Below, one piece after another: positions 9,667-20,329 of a stretch of DNA of 64,000 bases. The DNA is from Methanosarcina vacuolata Z-761 (GTDB lineage: Archaea > Halobacteriota > Methanosarcinia > Methanosarcinales > Methanosarcinaceae), in NCBI RefSeq assembly GCF_000969905.1, contig NZ_CP009520.1, positions 4,216,001 through 4,280,000 of the forward strand, given 5' to 3'. Positions within the stretch are counted from its first letter, which is position 1. Each line of letters starts with the position of its first letter. Position numbers and translations under genes: made by a program. Below the pieces are notes generated by a model. It was not told the DNA's origin, did not search any database, and saw only the letters and a program-made list of their open reading frames with translations.

Positions 9667-10623
9667 TCAAACCCGGGATATTTCTGCTCCGTGGTTTCTT
9701 GCCCTGGTAAGCATGACAGTCCCGCCAACTGAGTCGTCAAGCATTTTCTGGACTTCCGCTTGAAGCTGCCTGCCATCTGATTTGTTGTCTACAAAAGAAT
9801 ATACTACAGGCCCAAAGGAACTTACCCCGGCTCCATAGCTCCGGCTGCGCATAAAAGAAGCAATATTTTTCACAAAGTCAGGCCAGATAAAGCTCTCCCT
9901 TTTGTTAAAGCCGACAGTCTGGACATGATTTACTGCGGCCCCGAAACTCACTATATCATTTTCTATCACGGCAGGCATCATCTGCATGAGCACGACATGG
10001 GAAATTTCTCTAACTTCTTCTACAGGGAGGGGGCAGAATTTCTTGAAGGTCTCGACTTCCTCCTGGTCATACATTCCCTTGTCATTGGGAATTGCTACCA
10101 CCATGTCCCATTGAGGAAAATCCTCTCTGAAGAGCACTGGACCAGGCGGTACTTTGCTGGCAGCTGACGGCATAAAACCACCTTTATCTTTGAATCGGTG
10201 TCCTCCGTCAACTATAAACCCGCCTTTCTCAAAAGCAGTTACTCCGATACCCGAAGTTCCTCCTCTTTTTACTGCAAGTGCAAGTTCTCTAACGCTCTTC
10301 CCAAGCCCATACAGTTCATTAACAGCTGCTGCCGCGGCCAGAGAAGACTGGGTCCCTGATCCGAAACCTACATGGGCTGGGTACACTTCCTGTACGTTGA
10401 TCCTGATCCCTTTACCCTCAGGAAGCAGTGATTCTGCAGCTCTTTTCATTCGATCGGCAAAACCCTGCAGACCTTCTATATTGACTCCATCGGCTTCTTC
10501 AGCCGTAATTCTGATATTGGGAGAGGAAAGGGTTAGTCCTGCTCCTCCATCGACTCTTCCGATCTCCGCATTCATATCAATAAGCGTCATATGAATGCGG
10601 CAAGGAGTGGTTATTTTGATCAT
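9667..10623 (-). CDS. mptG: Beta-ribofuranosylaminobenzene 5'-phosphate synthase (GHMP fold)
   Basis: This 318-residue enzyme condenses PRPP with p-hydroxybenzoate or p-aminobenzoate in the first committed step toward the arene-ribose part of tetrahydromethanopterin/sarcinapterin. It begins MIKITTPCRIHMTLIDMN. It has the GHMP-kinase-type glycine-rich motif (PAHVGFGSGTQSSLAAAAA) and a later KRGGTSGIGVTAFEKGG motif typical of the beta-RFAP synthase branch. Length and order match the family. It is a single gene on the minus strand. Confidence 0.9.
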   Translation of the reverse strand: MIKITTPCRIHMTLIDMNAEIGRVDGGAGLTLSSPNIRITAEEADGVNIEGLQGFADRMKRAAESLLPEGKGIRINVQEVYPAHVGFGSGTQSSLAAAAAVNELYGLGKSVRELALAVKRGGTSGIGVTAFEKGGFIVDGGHRFKDKGGFMPSAASKVPPGPVLFREDFPQWDMVVAIPNDKGMYDQEEVETFKKFCPLPVEEVREISHVVLMQMMPAVIENDIVSFGAAVNHVQTVGFNKRESFIWPDFVKNIASFMRSRSYGAGVSSFGPVVYSFVDNKSDGRQLQAEVQKMLDDSVGGTVMLTRARNHGAEISRV

Positions 10624-10792
10624 TCCTGTTAAACTCCAAAAATATACACTTAAAGCTTTATGACTTCCGAAGTCCGGTGCTCCTTTTATTGTAGCTGCTG
10701 GTATTTAATCTTTTAAAAATTATCTTTTATAATCTCAATTCTATGGATGTAATAAAAATAACAACAGAAGTGAAGCATAAGGAGAGCAGGAA

Positions 10793-10893
10793 CAGAATGG
10801 AAAAATTAGAAAGGAAAAATTGAAAGGAAAAATTAGAATGGAAAAATTAGAAAAGAAAAATTAGAAAAGAAAAATTAGAATGGAAAAATTAGG
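10793..10893. repeat. Degenerate purine-rich tandem repeat, 13-15 bp unit
   Basis: Seven or eight units of the form GAAAAATTAGAAAG/TGG follow one another. They lie in the 364-bp gap upstream of the beta-RFAP synthase gene and downstream of gpmI (both minus strand). Nothing else is visible in the gap apart from T-rich tracts near the gpmI end. Confidence 0.7.
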
Positions 10894-10987
10894 GTTTCTG
10901 GAATTTCCGGCTGCTTTTCCCGTTCGTTAGTAATTTTCAGATTATTTCTCCTTCTGTATAATTCCAGATTTTTTCCTTCTTAAATTA

Positions 10988-12532
10988 TTATTTTATAATA
11001 AGAGATTCTCCTGTCATCTCCTCAGGTTTTTGGATCTTGAGAAGTTCCAGAAGGGTTGGTGCAAGATCACACAGTTTTCCGTTCTTAAGTGCTTTAACTT
11101 CATCATTTCCGAAGTAAATACACTTTACCGGATTTGAAGTATGTGCGGTATGCGGTTCTCCCGTTGTCGAATTTTCCATCTGTTCGGCGTTCCCGTGGTC
11201 TGCAGTTATAATTGCTACCCCTCCTGCTTCTTTCAGAGCCACTGCAATTCTGCCCACGCAGCTATCTACGGTTTCCACTGCCTTTACTGCAGCCTCAAAA
11301 ATTCCGGTGTGCCCGACCATATCCATATTTGCGAAGTTAAGGACAATCACATCATACTTTCCTGACCGAATCCTCCCTATTACTTCCTCCGTAACCTCAT
11401 ATGCACTCATTTCGGGCTGAAGGTCGTAGGTAGCAATCTTTGGTGATGGGATGAGGCAGCGGTCCTCTCCTTCATAACATTTTTCCTGCCCTCCATTCAG
11501 GAAAAAAGTCACATGGGCATACTTTTCGGTTTCGGCAATCCGAAGCTGAGTCAGTCCCTGCTTGCTCAGTACTTCTCCAAGCACATTTTCAAGTTCTTCC
11601 GGCGGGAAAGCTATAGGCAAATCCAGAGTTTCATCGTACTGAGCCATACAAACATAGTAAACTTTCGGATGTTTTTCTCGAGGGAAGTTCTCAAAGTCTT
11701 GATTTACAAAAGCCCAGGTAAGCTGCCGTGCTCTGTCAGGTCTGAAATTGAAAAAGATTATAGAATCATTATCCTTTATGACTGCCTCGGGCTTTCCTTC
11801 TGAATCTGTGATCACAGTCGGTTTTATAAACTCGTCCGTTTCTCCTCTTTCATAAGCTTCAGAAACTGCAGTTTCTGCATCAGGAGTTTTGTAAGGCGCA
11901 ACTCCTATGGTAAGAGCATCATAGGCGAGTTTTGTTCTATCCCAACGCTTATCTCTGTCCATTGCATAATAGCGCCCTGATATAGTTGCGATTTTAGCAT
12001 TTCCATTCTCCTTACAAAAAGCATCAAGCTCCATTATGTCTTTGAGGCCGGCTTTAGGAGGCACGTCTCTGCCGTCCAGAAAAGCATGTATATATACTTT
12101 TTTCAACCCTTCCTGCTGCGCGAGTTTGATAAGGGAATGAATATGGGTCATATAGCTGTGAACACCTCCATAGGAGACAAGTCCCATGAGATGCAGGCTG
12201 GAATCGTTGGCTTTGGCATTTGAAATCGCACTCAAAAAAGCCGGATTCTTGAAGAAATCACCTTTCCTTATGGAGAGATTTATTCGGGTTAGATCCTGGT
12301 ACACAATTCGCCCTGCTCCTATATTCAAGTGCCCGACTTCGGAGTTTCCCATCTGGCCTTCTGGAAGGCCTACAGCTTCTCCTGAGGCTTCTAAGAAACA
12401 CCAGGGGTATTCTTCGATCAAGTGATCAAGTTTTGGAGTTCTGGCTGCCAGGATAGCGTTTCCTTCTTTTGCTTCCCTGTAGCCCCAGCCATCAAGAATA
12501 ATGAGCATAAGAGGTTTTTTTGCCTGAGTCAT
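10988..12532 (-). CDS. gpmI: 2,3-bisphosphoglycerate-independent phosphoglycerate mutase
   Basis: This roughly 514-residue enzyme interconverts 3- and 2-phosphoglycerate, here most likely in gluconeogenesis. The N-terminus [15 protein letters not shown] supplies the metal-binding aspartate. [14 protein letters not shown] contains the phosphoserine nucleophile of the alkaline-phosphatase superfamily. FLDGRDVPP and [10 protein letters not shown] carry other metal and substrate ligands. The size matches the bacterial-type GpmI rather than the shorter archaeal ApgM. ATG 12532 (MTQAKKP) gives the usual N-terminus; a GTG at 12550 would add six residues, and no ribosome-binding site is decisive. Confidence 0.93.
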   Translation of the reverse strand: MTQAKKPLMLIILDGWGYREAKEGNAILAARTPKLDHLIEEYPWCFLEASGEAVGLPEGQMGNSEVGHLNIGAGRIVYQDLTRINLSIRKGDFFKNPAFLSAISNAKANDSSLHLMGLVSYGGVHSYMTHIHSLIKLAQQEGLKKVYIHAFLDGRDVPPKAGLKDIMELDAFCKENGNAKIATISGRYYAMDRDKRWDRTKLAYDALTIGVAPYKTPDAETAVSEAYERGETDEFIKPTVITDSEGKPEAVIKDNDSIIFFNFRPDRARQLTWAFVNQDFENFPREKHPKVYYVCMAQYDETLDLPIAFPPEELENVLGEVLSKQGLTQLRIAETEKYAHVTFFLNGGQEKCYEGEDRCLIPSPKIATYDLQPEMSAYEVTEEVIGRIRSGKYDVIVLNFANMDMVGHTGIFEAAVKAVETVDSCVGRIAVALKEAGGVAIITADHGNAEQMENSTTGEPHTAHTSNPVKCIYFGNDEVKALKNGKLCDLAPTLLELLKIQKPEEMTGESLIIK

Positions 12533-12778
12533 ATGAAGCAAATTCCACACCCGTTAATAAATAGCTTATTATGAAAATTCCTAACAGTTCTTATGAATTT
12601 TTATATTATATATTTATATTATATTGAAAATATATTTACTGTCCTTAATTATAAGTATTAACAATTACATATCTCCGAAATGTGAAAAATGGACCGTAAA
12701 AACAATTGATAATCTTAATGTGGTTTTTATTGGAAGTTCAGGTTATATTTCCGGTAACGGGAAGGAGGATTTAATTTT

Positions 12779-13381
12779 ATGAGTCAAAATATTAAAGACA
12801 TCACGAATATTCGTGACATAAAAATAACGGATTTATCCGCAAACCCTGCGCCTCTGGGTTTGATGGGCTTCGGAATGACAACTGTGCTTTTGAATATACA
12901 CAATGCGGGTTTCTATCCGATGAATGCGATGATCCTTTCGATGGGTATCTTTTACGGCGGATTAGCTCAGGTCATTGCCGGACTCGAGGAATGGAAGAAA
13001 GGAAATACCTTTGGGGCCACGGCTTTTACCTCATTCGGGTTTTTCTGGCTCTCTCTGGTGGGGATTGTCCTTATTCCTAAGTCTCCAGACTATGCAGGGC
13101 TGGCCACAGAGTCACTCCCGTTTGCTGCCTACCTGTTCATGTGGGGAGTTTTTACCCTTTTCATGTTCATAGGTACGCTCAAAGGTTCAAGGGCTCTCTC
13201 CGTTGTTTTCCTGACCCTTACAATTCTGTTCTTCTTGCTCGCAGCAGGAAATTATCTGGGAAGCGCCGGAATCCTGAAAATAGCTGGTTATGAAGGAATC
13301 CTTACCGGACTCTCCGCAATATACACAGCTCTTGGTCAGGTATTAAATGAAGCATATGGAAAGAAAGTGGTTCCTTTATAA
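12779..13381 (+). CDS. Acetate/succinate transporter, GPR1/FUN34/YaaH family
   Basis: This 200-residue protein has six predicted membrane helices. The family signature [14 protein letters not shown] sits just before helix 1. Homologues (SatP in bacteria, AceP in Methanosarcina mazei) form hexameric channels that move acetate. Acetate is both substrate and by-product for Methanosarcina, so uptake is the likely role. GGAGG precedes ATG 12779 at ideal spacing. It is transcribed alone. Acetate specificity is inferred from family and organism. Confidence 0.88.
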   Translation: MSQNIKDITNIRDIKITDLSANPAPLGLMGFGMTTVLLNIHNAGFYPMNAMILSMGIFYGGLAQVIAGLEEWKKGNTFGATAFTSFGFFWLSLVGIVLIPKSPDYAGLATESLPFAAYLFMWGVFTLFMFIGTLKGSRALSVVFLTLTILFFLLAAGNYLGSAGILKIAGYEGILTGLSAIYTALGQVLNEAYGKKVVPL

Positions 13382-13428
13382 TATTTGTAATCTTTTTTTC
13401 TTGGGCTTTATTGCCCTCTATTTTTAAT

Positions 13429-13530
13429 GGCTCTTCGTCATTTCCTGTGGATAAGATGATTTTCAATTCAAAGCTGTATTGTTTTTAATGAGTACATTAT
13501 GAAAATATCCACACAAAACAACGAAGACCT
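13429..13530 (+). repeat. 102-bp miniature inverted-repeat element, copy A
   Basis: It starts GGCTCTTCGTCATTTCCTG and ends with CACACAAAACAACGAAGACC, an imperfect inverted match of about 26 bp. Its sequence recurs at 16545, 21731 and 46547. There is no coding capacity and no clear target duplication. The rest of the 550-bp gap (13382-13931) is AT-rich without genes. Confidence 0.8.
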
Positions 13531-13931
13531 CTGGCTCTTTGCTGTTTCGAGTGAGTATTTTATATCTATTTCTTACTACGAAAACCACATGGGCAACTCT
13601 AAAAGACGGTTATTGTTGAAAACACAGTCAAGCTCAATAGTTTTCATTTTGGCCAGCCAACTTTAGAAATAAAATTATAGATATCCATGTTAAAAACAAA
13701 GAAAATCCTCAATATTATTTTTAAGAACTGTAATTATTTAGATGCTTTCCAGGATACACGCGAATCTTTTAAAGGATAGCGATAACATGATTCTCTTCTA
13801 AAATAATCGTTAGTTTACTCAACTAGTGTTCGTTTATTTCTCTAAAACATAGACGATTCCTTATATATTACAAACATTGTAAAATCTTATACAGAATAAA
13901 TAATATTTAAAAGTGCTCCAATATTATTTTT

Positions 13932-14855
13932 ATGAATTCCAATGTATTTTTCGGAAGTTTTGAACGTATTCTCAGGTACAGACGAAAGAATGCTCAAGAG
14001 TTTGGGAAAAAGAATGCCACACTAGAACTCTTAAAAAGTTCCATATTAGTTGCATTTTCAGGTGCACTAAGGATTCATATTGCTTTCCTCCTGCTTCAAA
14101 TTCATTCAAGTATATTCACCTGTATTGCGGGAGGACTCGTAATTTACAGCGTATACACACTCGACAGGGCCCTTGGATCAGAAGAAGATGTTATAAACCG
14201 AAAAGAGTTAAGTGGATCAAGAAAGGAAATAGGACTTGCAGCCTCTATGATTACCTTCGTGATAGGAAGCTATATACTGGCAAAAGAAGGAATGCTAGCA
14301 CTTGCATTCTTACCTCTCGTAACCGGCTTCCTTTATAGTAAAGGTATTAAAATCGGAAAATTTGCTCTAAAACTCAAAGGTGGGCTTGGAGTCAAAAATT
14401 TTGTTGTAGGACTCACCTGGGGGGCTTTCATTTCAGGGCTTGCAGGCAGCACCTGTAGAAGCATGCTCCCCATACTTTTAGTTTTTACTTTCTTTGGGGT
14501 TAAGCTCTTCATCAATTCTACTATATATGACTTCAAAGACATCAAAGGAGATACTCTAGCAGGTATCAAAACCCTTCCTGTAAGCCTTGGGGCACAAAAT
14601 ACCCGTAATTTCCTTCTCGGGTTGCACCTGCTCTCCCACTTAATTCTCGGAATTTCTCTAATTAATGGAATTATTGCTTTTGAACCTATTATTATCCTCT
14701 ACAGCTTTATATGTGGGCTGCTCTGCATCCATAATTATACCAAAACTTGTGACATAGAGTCTCGTTCCCGCAAGTTCGAAAGAACAATTCTTGTGGATGG
14801 TGAATCAACCTCAATTGTCGGACTGAAAACTATTGCAAGTGCCTTTCTGGCATAA
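13932..14855 (+). CDS. UbiA-family prenyltransferase
   Basis: This 307-residue polytopic membrane protein has about eight or nine helices. It has both aspartate-rich regions of the UbiA superfamily. The first is a variant, VYTLDRALGSEEDVINRKE. The second is DFKDIKGDTLAGIKTLPV. Such enzymes move polyprenyl groups to aromatic or other acceptors. In archaea they serve archaeal lipid, quinone/methanophenazine-like or heme/carotenoid pathways. The divergent first motif and solitary position prevent assigning a substrate. ATG 13932 follows an AT-rich promoter-like tract. Confidence 0.75.
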   Translation: MNSNVFFGSFERILRYRRKNAQEFGKKNATLELLKSSILVAFSGALRIHIAFLLLQIHSSIFTCIAGGLVIYSVYTLDRALGSEEDVINRKELSGSRKEIGLAASMITFVIGSYILAKEGMLALAFLPLVTGFLYSKGIKIGKFALKLKGGLGVKNFVVGLTWGAFISGLAGSTCRSMLPILLVFTFFGVKLFINSTIYDFKDIKGDTLAGIKTLPVSLGAQNTRNFLLGLHLLSHLILGISLINGIIAFEPIIILYSFICGLLCIHNYTKTCDIESRSRKFERTILVDGESTSIVGLKTIASAFLA

Positions 14856-15025
14856 AATAGATTTAACATTAAATTTACGTGAAAGTGTGAAAACAATGAC
14901 AAAACAAGAGAAATATTAGGGAATAGTTGCCCGTCTATTCGGAGATTTATCGGGAAAAACAAATTCTGTAATCCCGATTTCTCTCTCCAGTTTTAAGGTT
15001 TCTTTCAAGGAACCTTCAATAAATT

Positions 15026-15811
15026 TTAGAGATTCTTTATTTCAATAGAGTTATCTTTATAATACTTAAAAAGATCCTCACCCCATTTTATTGAAAACGA
15101 ATCAAAACCTATCAGGTCATTTCGGGGATCAAAGGTTCCATTTTTAAAAAAGAGCGACAGGGATATGAAACGGTCTGTCACCACAAAGGCTATTTTTGCA
15201 TTGTCATATACATAGAGACCCGTGTGCTTGAATTTAAGAAATTCTTCAATCTCAGCACTATGCTCACTTTTTATTTTAAAAAATACATTCGGTGTGAGAA
15301 TTATTGAAATAGGAATATTCCTGCGGGCTAAATCTAAAAACATCGTGGGATGGCTTGGAAGAAAAATAGATGAAAAGCCCACAAAATGGGTAGAAGCCCG
15401 TACATTCTCCATAAATGCCTTATGAGTATCATAAATATGTTCCTGTTCATCTCTTACGACTCTGCAATCTTTAAGTTCCTGAATCCTGTTCAACAATATC
15501 TCAGGAATCGAAGCGAGGTCATGATCTTTCCAGAAAATTTCGTTTGCTTCTATAGCTGTAAGAGTATCCAGTAAGGGCTTGTAATGCATGGCTGAAACTT
15601 TTCCTATAGGTGTCAGCCGATACATTCCCTCTTGCCTGATAATCAAATTTGAGCCTTCCATTTCTTTAAGGCGAGGCAGGATTTCAGGTGACCTTACATC
15701 AAAATAATCTTTAATTTCGGAAAGAGTTCTTGGATTCTCCTGAAGTAAAAATAGAATATCCTTCCTTTTTTCTGAAAAGGTGAGAATACTTAAGAGTCCG
15801 CTAGCTTTCAC
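15026..15811 (-). CDS. Winged-helix regulator with FilR1/DUF1724 domain
   Basis: This 261-residue protein has an N-terminal ArsR-like winged helix (about residues 1-75, with LSEIKDYFDVRSPEILPRLK as recognition region). A C-terminal domain of about 170 residues is typical of methanogen regulators of the FilR1/DUF1724 type. Members include the Msr regulators of methanol methyltransferase genes in Methanosarcina and FilR1 of Methanothrix. The start is GTG 15811. No operon partner is visible. The nearest gene, the UbiA gene, is convergent, so the target is unknown. The domain call is from recall. Confidence 0.75.
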   Translation of the reverse strand: MKASGLLSILTFSEKRKDILFLLQENPRTLSEIKDYFDVRSPEILPRLKEMEGSNLIIRQEGMYRLTPIGKVSAMHYKPLLDTLTAIEANEIFWKDHDLASIPEILLNRIQELKDCRVVRDEQEHIYDTHKAFMENVRASTHFVGFSSIFLPSHPTMFLDLARRNIPISIILTPNVFFKIKSEHSAEIEEFLKFKHTGLYVYDNAKIAFVVTDRFISLSLFFKNGTFDPRNDLIGFDSFSIKWGEDLFKYYKDNSIEIKNL

Positions 15812-16230
15812 TTTATCAACCCACTATTTTATTGCGTTTCGGGAGCTAATCGGGGATTAATATCCAAAGTAGGATTTTGCTTCTGGTTTACAATATATAA
15901 AATTTAAGTATATACCCCTCTCATTTTTTAACCAGATTAAAGATTAGCAGTTCTATTCAGATGTTATAGCATTGCTAAAATGTTATACGAATTCAATATA
16001 TATTATCTTTTTCAAAAGTGTACAAGTAATTAATAATTTTTTTCATCTATTCCGGATTTTACGCAGCAGTATTTCGAAAACATAATATAACTTCCAAAAT
16101 AACGTTTTTTAATATTGAAATAAATTTTATATGTTAATGATCTCAGATTATTTTATTAATATAAGCTCAGTATTGATTTCCCTGAAAATAGGACGAAAAT
16201 CATAATTAAAAAATTAATAATTATTGGTAA

Positions 16231-16282
16231 TAAAAGCCATAATTAATTTAAAAAAGTAAAAGCCATAATTAATTTAAAAAAG
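16231..16282. repeat. Two tandem 26-bp direct repeats
   Basis: The AT-rich unit beginning TAAAAGCCATAATTAATTTA occurs twice back to back at 16231 and 16257. It lies within a gene-free 1.3-kb stretch (15812-17106). Confidence 0.75.
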
Positions 16283-16327
16283 TACATAAGGACCTAAATA
16301 AGAAGTGCGTTCAATAGACTCAGTACC

Positions 16328-16369
16328 AAAATCTAGTGATGAATGTAAAATTCAAAATCACTAGATTTT
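16328..16369. repeat. Inverted repeat with 13-bp perfect arms
   Basis: AAAATCTAGTGAT at 16328-16340 is the reverse complement of 16357-16369, with a 16-bp spacer. A related ATCACTGGATTTT half recurs near 16490. It may be a terminator or remnant of a small element. Confidence 0.6.
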
Positions 16370-16544
16370 GTAATTGGTCACAATCCTTGTAATACAACTT
16401 AGGGATTGACGTCTTTAGATACCGAATATTGATTTTAGTGAAAACCGAATTTTTCTTGCTAATTCAGATTTTCAATCAAAAAATGCAAAAATCACTGGAT
16501 TTTGGACCAGAGTCGTTCAATACGAGGATAAATAAATATATTTG

Positions 16545-16646
16545 GGTTCTTCGTTGTTTTGTGCGGATATCCTCATAATATTCTCATAAAAATCAATGTG
16601 GTCTTGAATTGAAAATCGTCTTATCCATAGGGAATGGCGAAGAGCC
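16545..16646 (-). repeat. 102-bp miniature inverted-repeat element, copy B
   Basis: This is the reverse orientation of the copy at 13429: it starts GGTTCTTCGTTGTTTTGTGC and ends GGCGAAGAGCC. The internal TTGAATTGAAAATCGTCTTA is shared with the other copies. No clear target duplication is visible. Confidence 0.8.
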
Positions 16647-16660
16647 TTGCATTATTTGGC

Positions 16661-16857
16661 CTCGTGACTATAAGTAAGAAGAAGCCCGAGAGCAATTCAA
16701 TCCGTTTGCTGTATCCCCCAATACAGTCGCTTCAGGAGTATGTTCCCATCTAACATATTCTAAAGCAAGAACCCCCAGCTCCCGGGCAATTCTGTCACAA
16801 TCCACTACTTCGCTATTCAACCATACCTTTTCTCTTCCAGCTCCACAATATAGTAAT
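16661..16857 (-). pseudogene. Short coding remnant, identity unknown
   Basis: The minus strand is open for about 60 codons. The protein-like sequence includes VWLNSEVVDCDRIARELGVL and HTPEATVLGDTANG, then stops. There is no start codon or ribosome-binding site before an upstream in-frame stop. It looks like the 3' end of a lost gene, beside miniature-element copy B. Confidence 0.35.
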
Positions 16858-17106
16858 GAAATAAATTATTTTAAATTAATTATATGAAAAATTACCCATT
16901 AACGAAAAATAGTTTCATGGAAAATATTTCAAAGCCAAAAAAGGACTGTATCGAAAAATATAAAGATATATAAAGTCCTGACAAAAAATTATTGAAAATA
17001 GGATAGAGAAGAAAGGGATATTTCTGGAAAATTAACAAAAAATAATCTCTATCTGGCACAAAAATTAAGTACAAGAATTAATCTATTAGTAAAAGCTTTA
17101 ACATGC

Positions 17107-17179
17107 AGTCCTGTAGGGTAGTGGTCAATCCTTCGGGCCTTTGGAGCCCGGGACAGCGGTTCGAATCCGCTCAGGACTA
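17107..17179 (+). tRNA. tRNA-Gln (TTG)
   Basis: The acceptor strand AGTCCTG pairs with CAGGACT, with discriminator A at 17179. The anticodon stem CGGGC/GCCCG encloses loop CTTTGGA, giving anticodon TTG. The T loop is TTCGAAT within GCGG/CCGC. CCA is not encoded and no intron is present. Confidence 0.93.
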
Positions 17180-17312
17180 TAAAAATATTGTTAATAGTTT
17201 AGGGAAATATTATTTTTAAACTCTGTTTTTTATGCCTTTCCAGATGGGGTTTATCTTAACTCATATTAGGCTTTTTTAACCTCTGGGCGCGCCCCTTGGT
17301 CATTTATTGAGT

Positions 17313-17533
17313 TAGGACTTACGTAAAGCACTATGGGAGGAAGTAAAAAGTTATGTCAAGCTTGAAGAAGGCTTTCTAATTGTTGACGATTCAATATTAG
17401 ATTAGGATTTTAGATTAGGATTTACGCGGTTGAACTGAGAAATCAATAGCGTTAAACCTTCAATTGTCTAAAGCACTAAACAAGGTACAATGTCCAGAGT
17501 GCTTGATTTTAAACTTCAAGTTCGTAAGTCCTA
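17313..17533. repeat. 221-bp element with TAGGACTTACG ends
   Basis: Perfect 11-bp terminal inverted repeats, TAGGACTTACG at 17313-17323 and CGTAAGTCCTA at 17523-17533, enclose non-coding DNA. A related TAGGATTTACG at about 17416 suggests nesting or a shorter unit. It is probably a non-autonomous transposon remnant. The rest of 17180-17855 is gene-free and contains an AAGTACTTGAAAGTACTT palindrome near 17580. Confidence 0.55.
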
Positions 17534-17855
17534 TAAAAAACGCACATGAAATTTTCCAAATAGCAGGCACAAAAAATGAAAGTACTTGAAAGTACTTTCA
17601 TGCCAAAATAAATTACAGAATTTTTCCGGAAAGTTCAGTATCTGAACTTGTTACCTGCCGAGCCTACTCCTTTTATATGATAAAGTGATCTTTATGTCAT
17701 ACTTCTTAGAGACGCCTATCCGTGTTGTTTATTAAGAAGAGAGAGCATAAGGTAATGTTAACCTGTTCCAGACCCTGTATAGGCTTTACCTCGAAAGCGA
17801 AGGAAATTGCCGCAGGTTGAAAAGAGACCGCTTCGAGCTAAGGGAGAATTTGTCT

Positions 17856-18719
17856 GTGAAAATGAGAACGAAAATCGTGTTTATGCTCCTTGCCCTGATG
17901 GTGGTCTTGGTATCGGGCTGTATGGAGCAAAAAAAGGAAATTGTCATAGATAAACCTGGCAATATATCTAGTTATGAATTTGAAATTTTTCAGAATGAAT
18001 CGAGCAATCAAACGCTTGCAAATACCACTACCTACTACCTGCTGGAAAACGATACAAAAGTACAGGTTGTCTATATTTTAGTAAATACTAGCAAGCTTGA
18101 GATCTATCCTCCTGACATCCTGAGCGGCAGTTCCGAGGAGAATCCGATTCAAAATTTCGTACAGCTTGTGGGCCCGGCAAACGAGACTGCAGCAAACACG
18201 AAAACATTTGAAGAACTTTCCAGCAGAAATGAAACTTCGGCTATTAATTATACTCTGACTCAGGAAGTTACTCAGGGTATGAAAGTTATAAACCTGGAGT
18301 TTAAGGAACCTGTTACAGGTTTTATCGCATATACGCTTGATAATTCGGGAGAGCAGAGTTTTACATTTGTTAAACCTGATTCCGAATTCATCCGTGTAGT
18401 ACTTCCAGAAGGATATGTTACTGGCAACAGGGTATTCGGGATAGCAAGGCCTGAGCCTTTGAGTGTAACCTATGATGAAAAAGAAAGGCAAACGCTCCTG
18501 TGGATTTCCTCGAAGATGGGAGACCGAGAAGAGACCATTCAGGTGAAATACTATACCCAATCAGCACCCCTGCTATTCTCAGCCGCAATTATAGCCCTGC
18601 TCTGCGGAGTTGGCTTTGTACTTTTACATTATGTTAAAAGTAAAAGGGAACTTGAGGCTGTTAGAGGAATCCTCGATCTCGAAAAAGAATATGAGAAGAA
18701 ACAACAAAAAAAGAAATAA
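17856..18719 (+). CDS. Membrane-anchored lipoprotein (DUF5803-like)
   Basis: This protein of about 287 residues has a lipoprotein signal peptide ending at VLVSGC. An extracellular beta-rich domain follows, with many N-glycosylation-type sequons (NES, NQT, NTT, NET). One C-terminal membrane helix (LLFSAAIIALLCGVGFVLL) leads to a lysine-rich cytoplasmic tail. The layout resembles haloarchaeal DUF5803 lipoproteins. GTG 17856 is favoured because AGGGAG lies 9 nt upstream; ATG 17862 and TTG 17817 are alternatives. The pilin gene follows 71 bp later on the same strand, so the two surface proteins may be co-transcribed. Confidence 0.65.
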   Translation: MKMRTKIVFMLLALMVVLVSGCMEQKKEIVIDKPGNISSYEFEIFQNESSNQTLANTTTYYLLENDTKVQVVYILVNTSKLEIYPPDILSGSSEENPIQNFVQLVGPANETAANTKTFEELSSRNETSAINYTLTQEVTQGMKVINLEFKEPVTGFIAYTLDNSGEQSFTFVKPDSEFIRVVLPEGYVTGNRVFGIARPEPLSVTYDEKERQTLLWISSKMGDREETIQVKYYTQSAPLLFSAAIIALLCGVGFVLLHYVKSKRELEAVRGILDLEKEYEKKQQKKK

Positions 18720-18790
18720 TCATAGGAGGGTATTTTTCCTCCAGATTTTATTCCTGAATAATAACTCTTTTTGAAGTTAATAAATTATTT

Positions 18791-19504
18791 ATGACAGTTT
18801 GCCGTATTTCCTTATTGATGAAAACCTGGAGAAAAATACGAGCTAAAGAGTTCGTTTCATCAGAATCAGTATCTGATGCCGTAACTCCTATTATAGGTTC
18901 TCTTCTTATGTTGATTGTTCTGGTCGCACTTGCAGGTGTGGCTGTTATCAGTTTTTCCAATATTGCCAATGAAGGAGAAAGCACTCAACCACTGATGGCA
19001 AGGATTTCACTTGAATCATGCGAAGGAGGACTTTTTAATGATGGACCTGAAAATGAGAGGGCCACGCTTGAGAATAACACAATTGTGCTTTTGCATGAAG
19101 GAGGCAGTTCTCTTCCTGTTGACACCATTTCCATAAAGATCTCAGGATATGGGAACTCTTACCAAGGTGTTGCTGATGGAAATGGAACAAAGATTGTAGG
19201 AAACGCAGAGGTATTTTACCAGAACCTTAGCCCGACAGGAAAAAATCACAAGTATGAACCTCAGAATAAAGAAATCCTGAAAGATAATTTGTGGAGTGTT
19301 GGGGAGAAACTGGTACTCAATGGAAAGGACAGCATTGGGGGATCTACTGTTTCCACTGTAAAAGTAAGTGTCAATGAGAACAGTGACACCTCCAATAATT
19401 ACGGATTCAAAGTAGGTTCTGAAATTACCCTTAAGATTATTGACACAAAAAGCAAAAACGTCATTGCTGAACAGAGAGCTATTGTAAAACATTATGAAGG
19501 CTAA
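18791..19504 (+). CDS. Archaeal type IV pilin-like protein
   Basis: This 237-residue protein has a short basic leader and then the archaeal pilin N-terminal segment (SDAVTPIIGSLLMLIVLVAL, about residues 28-47) in one hydrophobic helix of about 25 residues. This matches the Pilin_N/DUF1628 family processed by an archaeal prepilin peptidase. The rest is a soluble extracellular beta-rich domain. ATG 18791 or ATG 18818 could be the start. A decayed copy of its 3' half lies about 2 kb downstream at 21480-21722, showing a local duplication. Confidence 0.8.
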   Translation: MTVCRISLLMKTWRKIRAKEFVSSESVSDAVTPIIGSLLMLIVLVALAGVAVISFSNIANEGESTQPLMARISLESCEGGLFNDGPENERATLENNTIVLLHEGGSSLPVDTISIKISGYGNSYQGVADGNGTKIVGNAEVFYQNLSPTGKNHKYEPQNKEILKDNLWSVGEKLVLNGKDSIGGSTVSTVKVSVNENSDTSNNYGFKVGSEITLKIIDTKSKNVIAEQRAIVKHYEG

Positions 19505-20151
19505 AATTGAAAGAGAGAGTTCTCCTCTTTTAGAAAATCCCTTTTTAATTTTAAGTCGTTTTCATTACCGAATATTGGATTTTTAGTCGATTGATTTGAC
19601 TTTTATGAGAACCATTTCTGAAATTCATTATTCCATAGGTTATAGAAATCTCCGGGTTACTGCCGATAACCTTGATATTTAGCATCAAGGAAACACTTGT
19701 TTTTAACTTAAAAAGGAGAATAAAGGATTAAAAAGACAAATTTAAAGGTAAAAATATAGATAACAGCTTATAATTTGATTTAATAGGTAAATGTAAGAGA
19801 TTTTCATTAAATAATTTATTATAAACATTTATTTTCAAGATAAACAATAAAATTATAATTAAAGAGAAAGAACAATAGTTAATAATAGAAATATTCAGGG
19901 AATATATGGGCTAAATTTTATAAATTGAAAAATGAAAGCTAAACATAATTGTTTTTAATATATAACTCCCTTATGGCTTCTAATAAGTATTAAACACATA
20001 ATTAGTATATTTTTTTGAGATTAAATATCAAATAAAGTGTGTTTAAAAATACGATTTCTATAAAGCTTTACATACACAAGTATGGTTATATTTTATTTAG
20101 CCTATTTAGAAGCTGTTGACACAGAGTCAACGGCACTATGTTGGTCAAAAT

Positions 20152-20226
20152 AGAACTTATGCAATTGAACTAAAAAGAATTATTGGTGGCTGTATTTACT
20201 CTATCGCTTCAACTGCATAGTTCCAA
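20152..20226. repeat. 75-bp inverted-repeat element in a gene-free region
   Basis: AGAACTTATGCAATTGAAC at about 20152 matches the reverse complement of GCTTCAACTGCATAGTTCC at about 20208-20226, with a few mismatches. Just upstream is a GTTGACACAGAGTCAAC hairpin. It resembles the TAGGACTTACG family. The rest of 19505-20329 is AT-rich and gene-free apart from a CCTTGAT/ATCAAGG hairpin near 19670-19692. Confidence 0.45.
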
Positions 20227-20329
20227 ACTGATCAACAAAAAATTTCGATAAAACTACAGCCGTTTATATAGAATATATAAACAACCAGCTGAAAAATGGA
20301 AATTTATCGAAATTTATAGAGGCTAAAAA

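Noticed and set aside
10154-10594. 146-residue plus-strand frame
   Set aside because: It is antisense to the well-supported beta-RFAP synthase gene.
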